Shown here piece by piece: positions 12,701-24,898 of a DNA stretch of 64,000 bases. The stretch is from the NCBI GenBank assembly GCA_022749755.1, contig CM040440.1:12139269-12203268 (forward strand), written 5' to 3'. A model generated the notes under the pieces. It was not told where the DNA came from and made no database searches. It was given only the letters and a program-made list of their open reading frames with translations. A program made the translations under genes and the position numbers. Origin of the DNA: Azadirachta indica (lineage: Eukaryota > Streptophyta > Magnoliopsida > Sapindales > Meliaceae). The stretch's first letter is position 1. Each line of letters begins with the position of its first letter.

Positions 12701-12718
12701 TGGTATCAAAGTTTAGGG
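12701..12718 (+). other. Primer binding site, tRNA-Met type
   Basis: TGGTATCAAAGTTTAGGG lies four bases after the LTR. It matches the common TGGTATCAGAGC-type primer site of plant gypsy elements, with mismatches from decay. Confidence 0.7.
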
Positions 12719-12839
12719 TTAGGATTCTATAAATGTCTCTTATAATAGTGGGAAAGTTTTGAAAACATTTTAGCATGTTATTATCTACACTTTATTATTT
12801 TACATGAATTTTAATTTTAATATATTTGGACTTGTAGTA

Positions 12840-13260
12840 TAGGGATGACCGACAGGTGGACCTATGTGAATATGAATGAGTAGTTTACTCTAGGTGGTGT
12901 TCTCGTAAAGGACTTGCGAAGGATGTATGCTAATAAAATGAGAGAAAAATTGGCAAGAACTATTATGTGTTATTCATATACTGATTCAGGTCTATGCACT
13001 TTTGAAGATGTAAATAATGAGGTATTAATGGGTCTAAAGGTTTACACCGAGGGAGTGAATCAAAGTAAACTCGTGACACAACATTCATACTATATTAGAA
13101 GATTTCTAAACACTTATAAGATTGAAAGGCGCTAGATGAAGAAGTTAAAAGAAAGTTTAGCAGATGAGACAAATCTCGAGGGTAAAAAAGGTACGACAGA
13201 TGAGACTAGTGAAAAAAAAATTAATAATACTATATCCTTTTCCTATTAAGATGGAGGAAC
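12840..13260 (+). pseudogene. Unrecognised ORF in the leader between primer site and gag
   Basis: An open stretch of 73 codons (12914-13135) continues on both sides past single stops (from about 12847 to 13250), giving a mixed charged sequence with features such as DLRRMYANKMREKLA and YYIRRFLNTYKIERR. It does not resemble gag, and I do not recognise it. It could be host sequence picked up by the element or chance open reading in leader DNA. Confidence 0.3.
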
Positions 13261-13555
13261 CTTTTGAACCTGTAATTACCAAAGACACTTATGTAAAGTG
13301 GTGATAAGACAGTGTAGGAAAGATAAACTAGATAATGACTAACTTTTTATATGTATATAGTGTTTTTGTATATACTAATACAGGGTAATTTAAGTTTTGT
13401 TATCCTTTGAGTACCTTTTGTTAGTTTTGTTGTAAAGAATTATAAACTTATATGGTCAATATATAAGTAACTTTTATTTTACTTATGTTATTGGCATCTA
13501 TTTATTTTACGTTATTTTATTTTGACTGTTATGACTTAAAATCTATAGTTTGAGT

Positions 13556-14720
13556 ATGTCTGATGATAGAGAAACAGAGGTATCCTCTTCACAAAGAGGG
13601 CCAAATGATGAAAGAATTTGTTACTGTTCTTCATGGGTTCACTAATAATTCAAAAAACTAAGGTAATCATAATGAAGGTCAGAATATGTCAGCATTGAGT
13701 GAATTTAAAAAACTCAATCCTCCAACTTTTGACGGAAAGTCTGACCTATTAATTGTTGAGGAATGGTTTGAAGAAATTAACCAAATTTTGAATGCTATAC
13801 AAGCACCTAAAGAGATTTGGGTTAAACTTGTAACATTTCAATTGATTAACCAGGCAAATCATTGGTGAAATACTGTTAAGATTACAAAGCCGGATGAAGA
13901 ATAGACGTAAGATGCTTTCAAAGAAGCCTTCATGGGTAAATATTTTCCTGAGGTATTTTATGATGCCATATTAGATGAATTTATTCATCTAACTTAGGGA
14001 AATATATTAGTGGCACAATATGAGGCAAGGTTTGAAGTACTAAGCTGGTTCGCTACTTCAATAATTTCGAGGGAGAAAGACAAGACTAAGCAATTTGTGA
14101 AAGGTTTAAAGCTGTCATTATAACATGAACTTATAGTGTTGAACTTTCAGAACTATTTAGAACGAGTTGAACAAGTTTTAATGATAGAGTAAGATGAGGA
14201 AGAGATCAAGTAAATAATGGAATTAAAAAAAAAAAGTTATGACCAGAAGCTTCCTAGGTGAAGAAAGAAGAGACAATTGAAAAGTCAGTTTCTCATCCGT
14301 GACAACTGAGGTCTTCGCAAGACACTAGAAGTGTGTTTTGAGTGTAGACAATAAGGTCTTCACCGAAACATGTGTCTGCATTTAAGACAGACATAAGGCC
14401 AAGTAACCATATTTGTTCAAGGAAGCACCTAAAATAACCAGAGGTTACATATACCTTTAGGTGTGTGTTTTGAATGTAGATAATGTGGCCATTATTGAAA
14501 CCAGTGTCCACGTCTGATGCAGACACCGAGTCAAATGACTAGTTTATACCAAGGGAACGCTCAGTTAGTAGTACAATAAAGTCAGCAGGGTAGGCAGCCA
14601 CAACAAAGAAATCATGAATAGTCGTCTTAGAGATCCTAAGTATCACAAGGGCGTGGAAGACCTAAAGTTTAAGGTAGAGCTTATACTATTACTTAGGATG
14701 TTGATTAACTAGATCATGCT
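13556..14720 (+). pseudogene. Chromovirus gag with two zinc knuckles (broken)
   Basis: From ATG 13556 the reading begins MSDDRETEVSSSQRG and soon meets stops. The segment 13686-13868 gives the conserved capsid start (FKKLNPPTFDGKSDLL, EEWFEEINQIL, FQLINQANHW). Decayed gag text continues to about 14210 (YFPEVFYDA, YEARFEVLSWF). Two CCHC-like knuckles follow at about 14331-14397 and 14463-14525, 132 bp apart, each with one or more stop codons. Normally this family has one such knuckle, so a tandem duplication is likely. Confidence 0.75.
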
Positions 14721-14724
14721 GTAG

Positions 14725-15224
14725 TAAAAGGTATCTTTATTTTATTTAATACTTGGGTTAGAATATTATTTGATTTTGGTGCTATGCAATTCTTTATTTC
14801 AGCAAAACTTGCAACTTCTTTAGGTATAGAGATAGAACCTTTAGAACATGAGTTTTCAGTTGAAACACCTGTTAAAGGTGAAACAAATTTAAATAGAATG
14901 TGTTATAACTGTGAAATTAATATAGTTCGTTGTAAGGTCACATTTGCATTAGTTGTGATGAAAAAAATGTATTACGATGTGATACTGGTTATAGACTGGT
15001 TATCATCTTTTCATGCCACTATAGATTATCAAAGAGAAAGGATAACTATTAATCTCTCTGATGGCGAAAGGTTTCATATCTTTGAAGGTATAGGGAATAA
15101 TCATTATTGTACCTATATTAAATATAATGAACAAAAAGACTACTTCCAATGGATCATGAGTATGATGAGTTACGATACTAGTGATTCAGTAACTCCAACT
15201 ATTCTAATAATTGAAGAATTTTAA
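14725..15224 (+). pseudogene. Chromovirus aspartic protease (active site altered)
   Basis: The reading LFDFGAMQFFISAKLATSLG spans the active site near 14768-14827, where the usual D-S-G-A-T is D-F-G-A-M. It continues through CEINIVRCKV and MYYDVILVIDWLSSFHATID, the normal DVILGMDWL region. The open frame runs 14784-15224. The Ser/Thr beside the catalytic Asp is lost, so it is probably inactive (inference). Confidence 0.75.
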
Positions 15225-16102
15225 GATGTATCTCCCAATGATTTACTCGGATTACCCCTTAAGAGGGAAGTAAATTTTACTATTAAGACGTATCTTGATA
15301 CCTCACCAATTTCAGTAGCCCTTAATAGGATGGCACCAGTTAGACTACAAGAGTCAAAGATTCAGTTGCAGGAGTTACTAGATAAAAGGTTTATTTGACC
15401 TATTACTTCTCCTTGGGGAGCATCGATTATATTTGCTAAAAAGAAGGACAGGGGTTTGAGATTGTGTGTGGATTACAGATAATTGAACCAGATGATAATG
15501 AAAAACAAATATCCTTTACCTAGAATTGATGATTTGTTTGATTAGTTGCGTGGTTCTAAATACTTCTTAAAAATTGATCTTCGATATAGTTATCACCAGT
15601 TGAGAGTTATAGATGAAGATATCCTAGAGACGACTTTCTGTACTAGGTATGGATATTTTGAGTTTGTAATGTTGTCATTTAGTTTAACCATTACTCCCGC
15701 AACATTTATGGATCTGATGCATCAAATTTTCCACCTTTACCTTGATCAATTTGTGGTGATGTTTGTCAATGATATTTTAATATATTCCAAGTCAGAGGAG
15801 GAACATTAGCAACATTTGCACATTATTTTATAAGTGTTGATGGTGCATCATTTATATGCAAAACGGAGTAAATGGGAGTTTTGGATGACTGAGGTTAAAT
15901 TTCTTAGATATGTGGTGTCAAATGAAGGTATTTGTATAGATCCTACTAAAGTGGAGGCAATGCTTAATTGGAATAGGTCGAAAAATGTGTCAGAAATTAT
16001 AAGTTTCCTAGGTCTAACACGATATTACCGTAAATTTGTGAAAGACACCTCTCAAATCGCAACACCCTTGATTCAATTAACTAGGAAAATGGGTGAGATT
16101 TG
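15225..16102 (+). pseudogene. Chromovirus reverse transcriptase (catalytic box mutated)
   Basis: Motifs in order: LPLKREVNFTIKTYLDTSPI, SPWGASIIFAKKKDRGLRLC, VDYR, YPLPRIDDLFD, FLKIDLRYSYHQLRV, TTFCTRYGYFEFVMLSF, and FVNDILIYS around 15765-15790. The catalytic box should be F/Y-V-D-D and reads FVND, so one of the two metal-binding Asp residues is lost. The thumb region continues at 15834-16103 (FLGLTRYYRKFVKD). There are in-frame stops at about 15397, 15480, 15543 and 15807. Confidence 0.85.
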
Positions 16103-16560
16103 AGTGGAATGATGAATGTTAGCAAGCCTTTATAGAGTTGAAAAATCGTTTGACCTTAGCCCCAGTTTTAATTATTCCTGAACGGGGTGTATGATATACA
16201 GTTTATTGTGATGCTTCATGTATGGGTCTTGCTTGTATTTTGATGCAGTCAGGGAGAGTAGTGGCGTATGATTTATGCCAACTGAAGGCCCAATGAACAT
16301 AACTATCCTACGAATGACTTAGAACTTGCTATCATTGTATTTGCATTAAAAAGATCTGAAGGCATTATTTGTACGGTGAAAAATTTGAAGTATTCTTAGA
16401 TCATAAAAGTTTTTAATATCTTTTTACCCAGAAGAATTTTAACTTAAAGCAAATAAGGTGTATAGATTACCTAGAAAATTATGATTTCACCTTATATTAT
16501 CATCTAGGTAATGCAAATATAGTAGCAAATGCTTTAAGTAGGAAATCTCAGGGTATGTTG
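16103..16560 (+). pseudogene. Chromovirus RNase H (broken)
   Basis: After a frame shift near 16100, the text AFIELKNRLTLAPVLIIPERG leads to YCDASCMGLACILMQSGRVVAYD (16200-16272), the first catalytic Asp region. A further frame change follows, then FEVFLDHKSF and the end motif YHLGNANIVANALSRKS (16496-16548). Several stops are present. Confidence 0.75.
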
Positions 16561-16599
16561 GCAAGATTTTTGTATTGTGGGTGGAAGATGTATAATGAG

Positions 16600-17640
16600 T
16601 TAAAGAATTTTAATTTGAGGATTAATAAATTAGGAAGCTAACCCTTCTTATTCAACCTAATAGCCTAACCTACGATCATTTAGAAGTGATTACTGCTCAA
16701 CAAAGTAATCCTGAAACTAAGTTAGTACGAGCCAAGTTAGAGAGTAGTTTAAGGTTTGTTGGTAAATTTTTTGTACTATCAGATGAGTCTCTTAGAAAAG
16801 AATATGCTCAGCGAGGCTCATAAATCTAAATTTACCATATATCTTGGTAGTACAAAGATGTACTAAAACCTGCATAAATGTTTCTGGTGGAATAGGATGA
16901 AGAGAGGCGTTGGAGAATTTGTAGTCAAGTGTTTGACATGCCAACAGGTGAAAGCAGAACATCAGAAACCAGCAGAGTTACTCTAACCTCTTCTAGTGGC
17001 TGAATGGAATTAAGAATATATAACTATACATTTTATGAAAAGGCTATCTAAAAACCTTAAAGAATGATAAAAGTGTATGGGTAATTGTAGACAAATTAAT
17101 AAAATCTGCTCACTTTTTACCTGTTAAATCTACTAATTCTCTATAATATTTAAGTAGATTGTTTGTCTAAGAGATAGTAATATTGGATGGAGGGCCTTTA
17201 TCAATTGTATCTGATAGAGATACAAGATTCACATCGCAATTTCAGATAAGTTTGCAGAAAGTTATGGGCACCCAGTTAAATTTTAGTACAGCTTATCATC
17301 CTTAAACAGATGGTCAATCCAAGAGAATTATCCAAATACTAAAAGATATGCTCAAATCTTGTGCTTTAAATTTTCAAGGCTCTTGGGCTGAGCATTTACC
17401 TTTAATCGAATTTTTTTACAACAATAGCTACCACATTAGTCTTGAAATGGCTCCTTTTGAGGTATTATATGGTAGGCCGTGTCGATCTCTTGTTTACTAG
17501 GCAGAGATTGGTGAGGCATCAATTATGGGACCTGAATTGGTAAGAAAAACTACTGAGAAAGTAAAAATAATTAGACAATGACTTCTTGTAGGTCAAAGCC
17601 ATCAGAAGAGTTACACAAATTATAGATAGAGACCATTGGA
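16600..17640 (+). pseudogene. Chromovirus integrase core (broken)
   Basis: Zinc-binding and core pieces are spread over frames: CLTCQQVKAEHQKPA-like text (about 16930-16975), VWVIVDKLIKSAHFLPV (about 17078-17125), [12 protein letters not shown] (about 17208-17242), TAYHP (about 17288-17302) and DGQSKRIIQILKDMLKSCAL (about 17309-17368), FYNNSYHISLEMAPFEVLYG (17415-17474). The order is as expected for a DDE integrase, with frequent stops. Confidence 0.75.
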
Positions 17641-18070
17641 ATTTGAAGTAGGTGATCATGTTTTCTTAAAGGTTAAACTTTATATTGGAATAACCAGGTT
17701 CGGGAAGAATGGGAAGCATGCTCTAAGATTTTATTGGTCCTTTTGAGATTTTGGAACGAATTGGTCAAGCATCTTATAAATTAGCCTTACCTCCTCAGCT
17801 ATCACAAATCCACGATGTTTTTCATGTCTCAATAATTAAGAAATACTAGCCAGATCCTTCGCATGTCTTAAAATGGAAAGACCTTACATTGAATGAGAAT
17901 GTTTCCTATGAAGCGAAGCCCGTTCAAATCCTTGATCATAAAGAACAAGTTCTTTGCAAAAAGATTATTCAATTAGTGAAGTTTTTGTGGCAACATCATA
18001 GAATGGAGCAAGTTACATAGGAACTTGAGGACCGAAAATGATCCCAATATCCAGAGTCATTTCAGTCGGG
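17640..18070 (+). pseudogene. Chromovirus integrase C-terminus and chromodomain (broken)
   Basis: The text FEVGDHVFLKV, FEILERIGQASYKLALPPQL (17738-17797) and HDVFHVSII leads to a chromodomain-like end with VQILDHKEQVL (17926-17958) and LVKFLWQHHRMEQVT followed by ELEDRK. In chromoviruses this module binds modified histones and guides insertion into heterochromatin (family knowledge). A stop replaces the conserved Trp before ELED. Confidence 0.7.
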
Positions 18071-18100
18071 TATGTAAATTTTGAAGACGAAATTTTTTTA

Positions 18101-18111
18101 GGTGAGGAGGT
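18101..18111 (+). other. Polypurine tract of the chromovirus
   Basis: The purine-rich GGTGAGGAGGT directly precedes the 3' LTR start and follows the typical GACGAAATTTTTTTA context of Tekay-like elements. One T interrupts the purines. Confidence 0.6.
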
Positions 18112-19747
18112 TGTAATGCCCTAAGCTCTTATTTGAATCAAAATACACATGTTGAATACATTCACTTTGTACTATATGAGGACTTATAAGTTTGTAAATT
18201 ATAAGGTAGACATATTTATTTTTAAGAGGTTTTGATTAGGACGAATATGTTTATAATTTTAAAAAAATAGAATTATTAAATAATATAAATTTTGTTGTAA
18301 ATGAAAGATATGAAAAGAGAAGTTGAAGGGTTTACTTGAAATTGGGAGGCCATTTGTCTTGGTTTAAGAATTACGTAGCATGTGCATAGAGTGAGTGGTT
18401 AGCAAGTGTAAGGAAAAAAAAAATTAAATAAAAGGAGTTTGGTTCAAGCGGTAGGTAAGCTTATACGTATACATATAAACTTTCTTTTTATAAATTAGAT
18501 ATTGAGGGCCAAATCAAAAGGGAAGGGGAGAGAAAGAAAGCAAAGAAAAGAGATTAAGTTAGTATTTAATTTTAATGATTGGATTTTAAATTTAGTAAAT
18601 TAATTACACAATGTAAGTAGTATATGAATGTTTTAACGCCTACATATATATGTACGTGTTTTAGATAATGAGGTTTGAAGCGTTATTTATTATTATTATT
18701 GGTTTATTATTTATTATTGTTAAATTAGTGTTAAGGAGTAATTCTGAGGGGAACGAAAAGGCAGCAGGAGTGTAAGAATTTTGTGCAATATTTAGATAGG
18801 TATTTATATGCGTATGATGGATTTTAACTTTAAAACTAAAAAATAAGGTGTTTAATTACAGTTAATATTTTGATAAATGTGTATAAATTCCTGAATCACC
18901 AAATGTTGATCCAATTAATTGCTTTTCGAATCAGATTTAAATAGTAATTTTCACATGAATATTAAATTTATAAATACTTGAGAAAATTGTGTCAACACAT
19001 TTTATACTTTTATAAATGTAAGATTTTTATGGAAATATTGTGAAACGATTTGATAAATGAGAATGTGATGATTGTGATTGTTTTTGTAATGTGGCACTGG
19101 TGTAGGGGATGACAATTCCTGCGAATAATGCTCCTAAAGTACGTATGGCCAGTTTTTGGGGGCGGTCCTTTGGAATAATAATTGTAAAACACGCAAAGTA
19201 CAAAATTTATAGAAATTTTTTATTAATAATGGAATTAATGTGTTTTATATTGTTTATATGAATATTAGAATTGGAATTTTGACTTGATATACTACTATAA
19301 TCTTTGTTGAAAATTAAGAAGTGTTTTTATGTTCAAATTTATTTATTGTAACTTTTAAAATTGCCTTTGTGTATAAATATCTACTAAGCATTAGTTTATC
19401 TCTACTTTTCAAATTTAGGAGATTCAGGAGATTTTTGTAAGTAGAAAACAATGGGGTAACTCTAAGACAAAGATTTTTCTACTTTTGAAACTATATGTAA
19501 TTATAGAGTAGAATTTTACAATGTATAGTTTTGATATAATTTCCATGCTTGTACTTAGATTTTAAAAGTTATGGACCTAATTATATTTCGTTCAGTAATG
19601 AATGAAGCAATTGATATTTAATTTTATTATAAGTGTTTAAAGTGATTATTTCGTTTAGAGTGATTATAACTCCAGGATTGCATATTTGATGTGTACTGCA
19701 TTATAACAGAAATTCTGTTAAAATTTCTTAAAAATAGGAATGTTTTA
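18112..19747 (+). repeat. 3' LTR of the chromovirus
   Basis: Begins TGTAATGCCCTAAGCTC and ends ATGTTTTA, where the canonical CA has become TA. It is the direct-repeat partner of 11078-12696, 1636 bp long. Divergence between the two looks substantial, pointing to an old insertion. Confidence 0.9.
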
Positions 19748-22469
19748 ACTGCCAATGTTCTCATGATTATTTCAATTCTATCTTCAATTAGCTATTGAGG
19801 CATGGAATTGTACTAACTGTTTACATATATACCATCACATCTATGTGGATTACTTGGAATCTTTTTGAGTTCTTAGAATTTCCAATGCTCCTAATTTTGC
19901 CATACTTTTGTCTTGTAAGTTTCCAAAATGGAAAATAATTATAACTAAAGTTTGATCACAAAAACAAAAATAAAGTTTGTTTAGATTTTTTGTACTCTTT
20001 GAAATCCTTATGCTTGCCCTTATGCCGTAATTACATGCTTTACTGAAAAACTTAATAACTCAACCATTTACTAGATTAAGGGGTGATATTTGTATTTGTC
20101 ATCTTACTCATTTTAGTGACCTCCTCTTTGCTAAAGCACCAACATTCAAAATAACTACAACTTGGCTGTTGCGAGTAAAAAAAAAAAAAGAGTTTATTTG
20201 TATTTTTTTTTGTTTCTAAAATGTGAATCTTGCCCTTTTACTATAATTGCATTTTTTGTTCTTAAATTTTATGATTTCTCCATTTATTTACAAGCCAATG
20301 CCATTTAATGAACCTGTTTTAGACATGTTGTTCAAGCTGGTGGGTGTATCTGTGATGGAAAAAAATATGGTCATTGTAGCATTCTTAAATTTTGAGTTAA
20401 AAATGTCTGAGTGTATATAAGAAATTTTTTTATTGTTTTCTAATCGTTCAAACTCATCTTCAATGGCCACATCGAGGACCAATTTTCCATTCCTCATTTT
20501 GACACCAAAAAAATTAAATACTTTTGTGACCATGGGAGTCTGTTAAGCCTTTATTAGATAATTTTTGTGTACTACAAATACACAATCAATATCACTTCAT
20601 GCCATGTTTGTAACTAAATTTGTTACGTTATAAATATTTCACTTTTGGTGATTGAGTATAATTACATTTCGTAATTATAAGTCTTATGGCCATTGTAGGG
20701 GCAATAATGCATTTTTCTCATTATTTTATATAATTTTTATATATGATTCTATTCATTTATGGAAATGGTAAATAAATAAATATACATGATAATAACTCTA
20801 GTTAAGCAAAAGAACATGAATGCAAAAATTTTAATATTTATACTTATAATTTTAGTTGTGAGATAACCATAAATAAAGCTAAACTATATTCAACACTAAA
20901 TTTATAATCTTACATTCATGTCTTAACTTTAGGAAACTAAGTTAAGAATATTTATAATCATTTTAGTTGCATTAATGATAAAAAGAGAAATTATAATTTT
21001 TAGTTATCCTTTAAGAATATTTTCCTTTCTCCTTTAATGGGTCTTTTTCAGCCCAGAGCATGAAAATGCATTTAAACATAATCCATGAAAAATATTGAGA
21101 GTATATTTAGAACTTCAAGTTCTAATTTCATAATTCATATTTAGAAATTTGAGTTCTGAATCAAAATTTTATGTTCAAAACTTCAGGTTCTGATCCATAA
21201 ATTAATATTTCAAATTTCAAATTTTAATCTTAATAACTAAAACTTCGAGTCTATGTAGGTGATATATGGAACTTCAGGCCTATAGAAATAATATATAAAA
21301 CTTTAAATTTTTATAAATGATATTTTGTAAGTTTAGAACTTTAGGTTTTGATCTAATAATTTTAACGGGAACTTTGGATTTTAATTAGCAATTCTATTTC
21401 AGAATTTTGGGTTATAATGACCTTTTCATTCTAGAAGCTTTAGGATGTAATATAATATACTATATTTATTTTCTGTTGTGGAATATCTAATCTAATGTCA
21501 ACCATAAAATATACTCATAAAATTTATTATCTTATATATAATAAATATAACAAAAACAATATAACGTGAAAATATTTAATGAATAAAATAATATAAAAAA
21601 ATTAAACCAACACTTCACATACTTGAATCAACAAATTGTTCCAATAAAGTCTTGTGATTGTTAACTCAAATTATAAATAAGAAAAATAAAAGAATGTAAA
21701 TAATATTTTAATTATAATGCAAACCTTAAATGCGTAGCTTGCTTTCAATTAATTATTCAATTCAATTGTTAAATTCTCGATTTAATTCAAATGATTATTC
21801 ATTTCAATACAATAACGTACATATATATAGTACAAATTAAAGGGTAATAACATCAATAGTTAATTAAATGCAATAAAGGCACAATTAAAATAATCTTCTT
21901 TTAATGAAAATAGTGTTAAATCTATTTCAATTATAACAAAAAGGATATTGTAATATCCCTTATTTTTAGGAGAAGAGTAAATACCCCTGGGCATTTTTCA
22001 GAGGTATTCCTACTTAATTTTTGTCAATTTGACCTATTAAAATATTATCATTTTAATTTTTAAATGTAATCAAAATAATAAAGAAGAATAAACTTTTTTT
22101 TGTTATTAACAATTCAATTCCTTACTTTTTGTAATATATTACTTAATAAGGAATTAGGTTAAGGATATGAATGAGAATCCATCTTGTTTGAAAATCTGGT
22201 CATGACAGGATGAACCTCTTTCTCCCACCTTATTCTTGTTTCACTCGTTTTCAAATTTAAATTTAAAATTTTTTTAGTTTATGATATATGTATTTATTTT
22301 ATTTAATAAAAATTATAATATTGTATAATTTTTATTTTTATCAAGTCCTTCAAAAAAAAGTTTAAAATTTTTTTAATTTAATTAATTAAATTCTTCTATA
22401 ATTATTTATAATTTTCTAATTTAATCAATTTTAAAAAATTTTAAATTCATTTATTAATAAAGTAATTCC
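19748..22469. other. AT-rich intergenic DNA, no gene seen
   Basis: No gene can be supported. It includes a ~32-bp degenerate repeat (21105-21455, listed separately). A stretch near 21950-22130 resembles one arm of the inverted repeat in the TNL intron. The 81-codon ORF at 20288-20533 on the minus strand has no recognisable feature. Confidence 0.5.
21105..21455 (+). repeat. Degenerate minisatellite, ~32-bp unit
   Basis: A motif like AACTTCAGGTTCTGAT recurs about eleven times at roughly 21110, 21146, 21178, 21211, 21239, 21269, 21298, 21336, 21369, 21401 and 21434. Spacings are 28-38 bp, mean about 32. Units are strongly diverged. Confidence 0.6.
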
Positions 22470-23095
22470 GAGGATCGTTTTTACATTCTGGTGCAGGCAG
22501 GAAAGAACCAAAACCAAAAATAACAGCATCGAAAACCAGCGGCAAAAAATGATGAAAAAGAAAGTAAATCAACAAAGAGCGATACTTTGAAGCCTTCTGA
22601 GTAATCTGTAGTCCCTCTTAGTAATCTTGATAGGTTCTCGAAATCCACCACGCCTTCGTTCCAGCCGCAGTATTTCTCTGAGGTCGATTCTTTTATTATC
22701 TTTTTCGTTACATATTTATATTTAATTTCTCTGAAAATGTGGCAAAGTGTGGGAATGTAGTATATCAGCTGCAAATGGGTAGTTGAATTATATGTTTGTT
22801 GTGTCGGAGGACATTAAAAATACTGATGAATTATGCTCAGTCAGGCGTCATGCAGGAATTTGGTTTTGTTGAATTGTGTTTTTCTTTATATACTGATATA
22901 AAATTTATGCAGTCTGTTTTTAACTAAGCATAATGTGATATAGGCGTTAGTAAATTGTGTTTTTCATTATATGAATACCTTAAGTCTGCTCCATTGAGAG
23001 TAATTCAATATTTTGCCTCGATTTTGTCTTTTTTTTTTAATTTTATGTGGGCATAAAATTTTATAAATTGTGGTCAATTACAATTGATATAACAT

Positions 23096-23323
23096 ACTAG
23101 CCTAGTTTAATAGTGCTCTTCATATGTGTAGTTCCACAGAAGGATTGGGCCTATGACTTTAGTTTCTGTTTTTTTTTCCTTTGTCCTACTTTGTGTGAAC
23201 ATGCATTATACTAGCCTAGTTTAATAGTGCTCTTCATATGTGTTGTTCCACAGAAGGGTTGGATCTACGACTTTAATTTCTGTTTTTTTCCTTTGTCCTA
23301 CTTTGTATGCATATGCCTAAGCT
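23096..23323 (+). repeat. Tandem duplication, 114-bp unit, two copies
   Basis: Units start at 23096 and 23210 with ACTAGCCTAGTTTAATAGTG and share most bases through TTTGTCCTACTTTGT. It lies downstream of DUF789 piece 1, in the former intron. Confidence 0.85.
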
Positions 23324-24898
23324 TTAGCTGGTAATTGCGTGGTTACTAATTTTCTATCTTTCGATTTGTTGGTTTTGAATGGAATCATGTTTTCTGTATT
23401 GGTGTAGACAACAATGAGGGGTTGGAGGACTTGTGATATAGAGTTAGCGCTGGGAGATCCGTGGGAGTCTTTTTCTACTCAAATAACTGTTTATGTGCAA
23501 TAGTTTGCATTTTTTCACTTATCTTCTTCAGTGAAGACGTGTTCCTTGTTTGAAATATTCTATATTATGCTTTTGTAGCTCACCAGCTGGATATATCTCT
23601 GTTGCATAAATATTTGATAATGCTGTTTATACTAACACCATAATGCTGCTTAAGATATTGACTAGATTTTTTATGGATTTGTCATTTTTTTCCTTCTTCT
23701 AAGGGAGGGGAGGTCGTGTGAGGGGTAATCTGTAATTGTTTATGCTGCATAGATATGTCTGGGCTATTTCGTAATTATGCACGCTAAACAGATTCGTATG
23801 TTATTCTACTTTGGATGGGAAAAGAAAAAATGGAAATTTATGCATTTGCCTTAATTATTTTTTCGTGTATTGCTTGGTTGGGTAGAAACTTCATTTGAAG
23901 TAGTCATCTTTCAGGAAGTGAAGCAATCTTAGTTGTGGTTTATATGTTTAACATTTTTTTCGTTCCTTTCTTCCGTAGTCCATTTTTTGTTTCTTTGGTT
24001 GCACAAAGGTATTACTTTTAGTGCAATTCTGGTGTAGTGAGTTCATTATTGGTGCTTCTGCTGCCGTGGTCAGCAACAAACTCATGATACCACAAAGTTG
24101 CTTCTTAGGATCCTGCTATTTTGTGTTTGCTGTAGAATGGTCGAGAGCGTAGTTCTCTTTGTCTGCCTGAAGGGCGAATGGCGAGAAAATCTATTTAATT
24201 ATGTATTGTGTTGGCTTTTGCAGGGAGGGGTTTTTTTGGTAACAGAGTTGATAAACCGATTATTGTGTTCATTGACTCTGGCAAGTTGTAAGTTTTGGAG
24301 ACTATTCTGCTCAGCAATTGATGTTTTGCAAGTTCCAAAAAAATTTAGGAGTTGACCAGTTGGAAGAATATCATTGTTGAGGTATGAGATTTGAACAAAG
24401 GTAGGAAGATAACCAGAATCTTAAAATAAGTTATGTTATATGTACCTTTTCAATACTCCATTGAGAATTTGGTGAGTTAGCATATTGCGATAGGTGAGTG
24501 CAATCGTCCTGTTAGACAATAGAATATTTCCACTGTCTTCTTTCTATGTCCATTTAGCATCCACTAAATAGTTAATAAGAAGATAGGTTTGGAACTGAAA
24601 ATTTTAAGAAATTAGATGTGGTATGAGAAAATGATTTGGGGCTTAAGATTTGGTTATGTGACACAAAAGATATATGATGGTGAAAACTTGAAGTTTCATG
24701 ATTAAATTGATTTGAATAGCAACAGTAACTGGTATTGTGGTCAGTTTTGAAGAATAATGCTACACTTTCAAAACATGTAGCACAAATCTTTGATTCAATG
24801 CTATGGCACTATATTGGATTTGCTAGGTCATTTATTACCTTATCTAATCATCATCCATGAAACAATTTTGATTGTTCTATAAACTTTATAACTATATT

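Larger units (their letters stand above)
11078..19747 (+). mobile_element. Tekay/Del-type chromovirus (Ty3/gypsy), full length but dead
   Basis: Two similar direct repeats, each starting TGTAATGCCCT and about 1.62-1.64 kb long, flank a gag-pol region with order gag, protease, RT, RNase H, integrase, chromodomain. The primer site resembles the initiator tRNA-Met type and a purine-rich tract precedes the 3' LTR. The integrase C-terminal text (HDVFHVSII, DPSHVLKW, QILDHKEQVL) is typical of Tekay/Del chromoviruses (family knowledge). Flanking 5-mers are ATTGT (11073-11077) and ACTGC (19748-19752), differing by two C/T changes, so a decayed target duplication is possible. Many stops and frameshifts make it inactive. 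Confidence 0.9.

Noticed and set aside
14293..14526. 77-codon minus-strand ORF
   Set aside because: It is the antisense shadow of the duplicated gag zinc knuckles.
24098..24355. 85-codon plus-strand ORF in the DUF789 region
   Set aside because: It does not match the DUF789 pieces and has no splice support; probably chance in a former intron.
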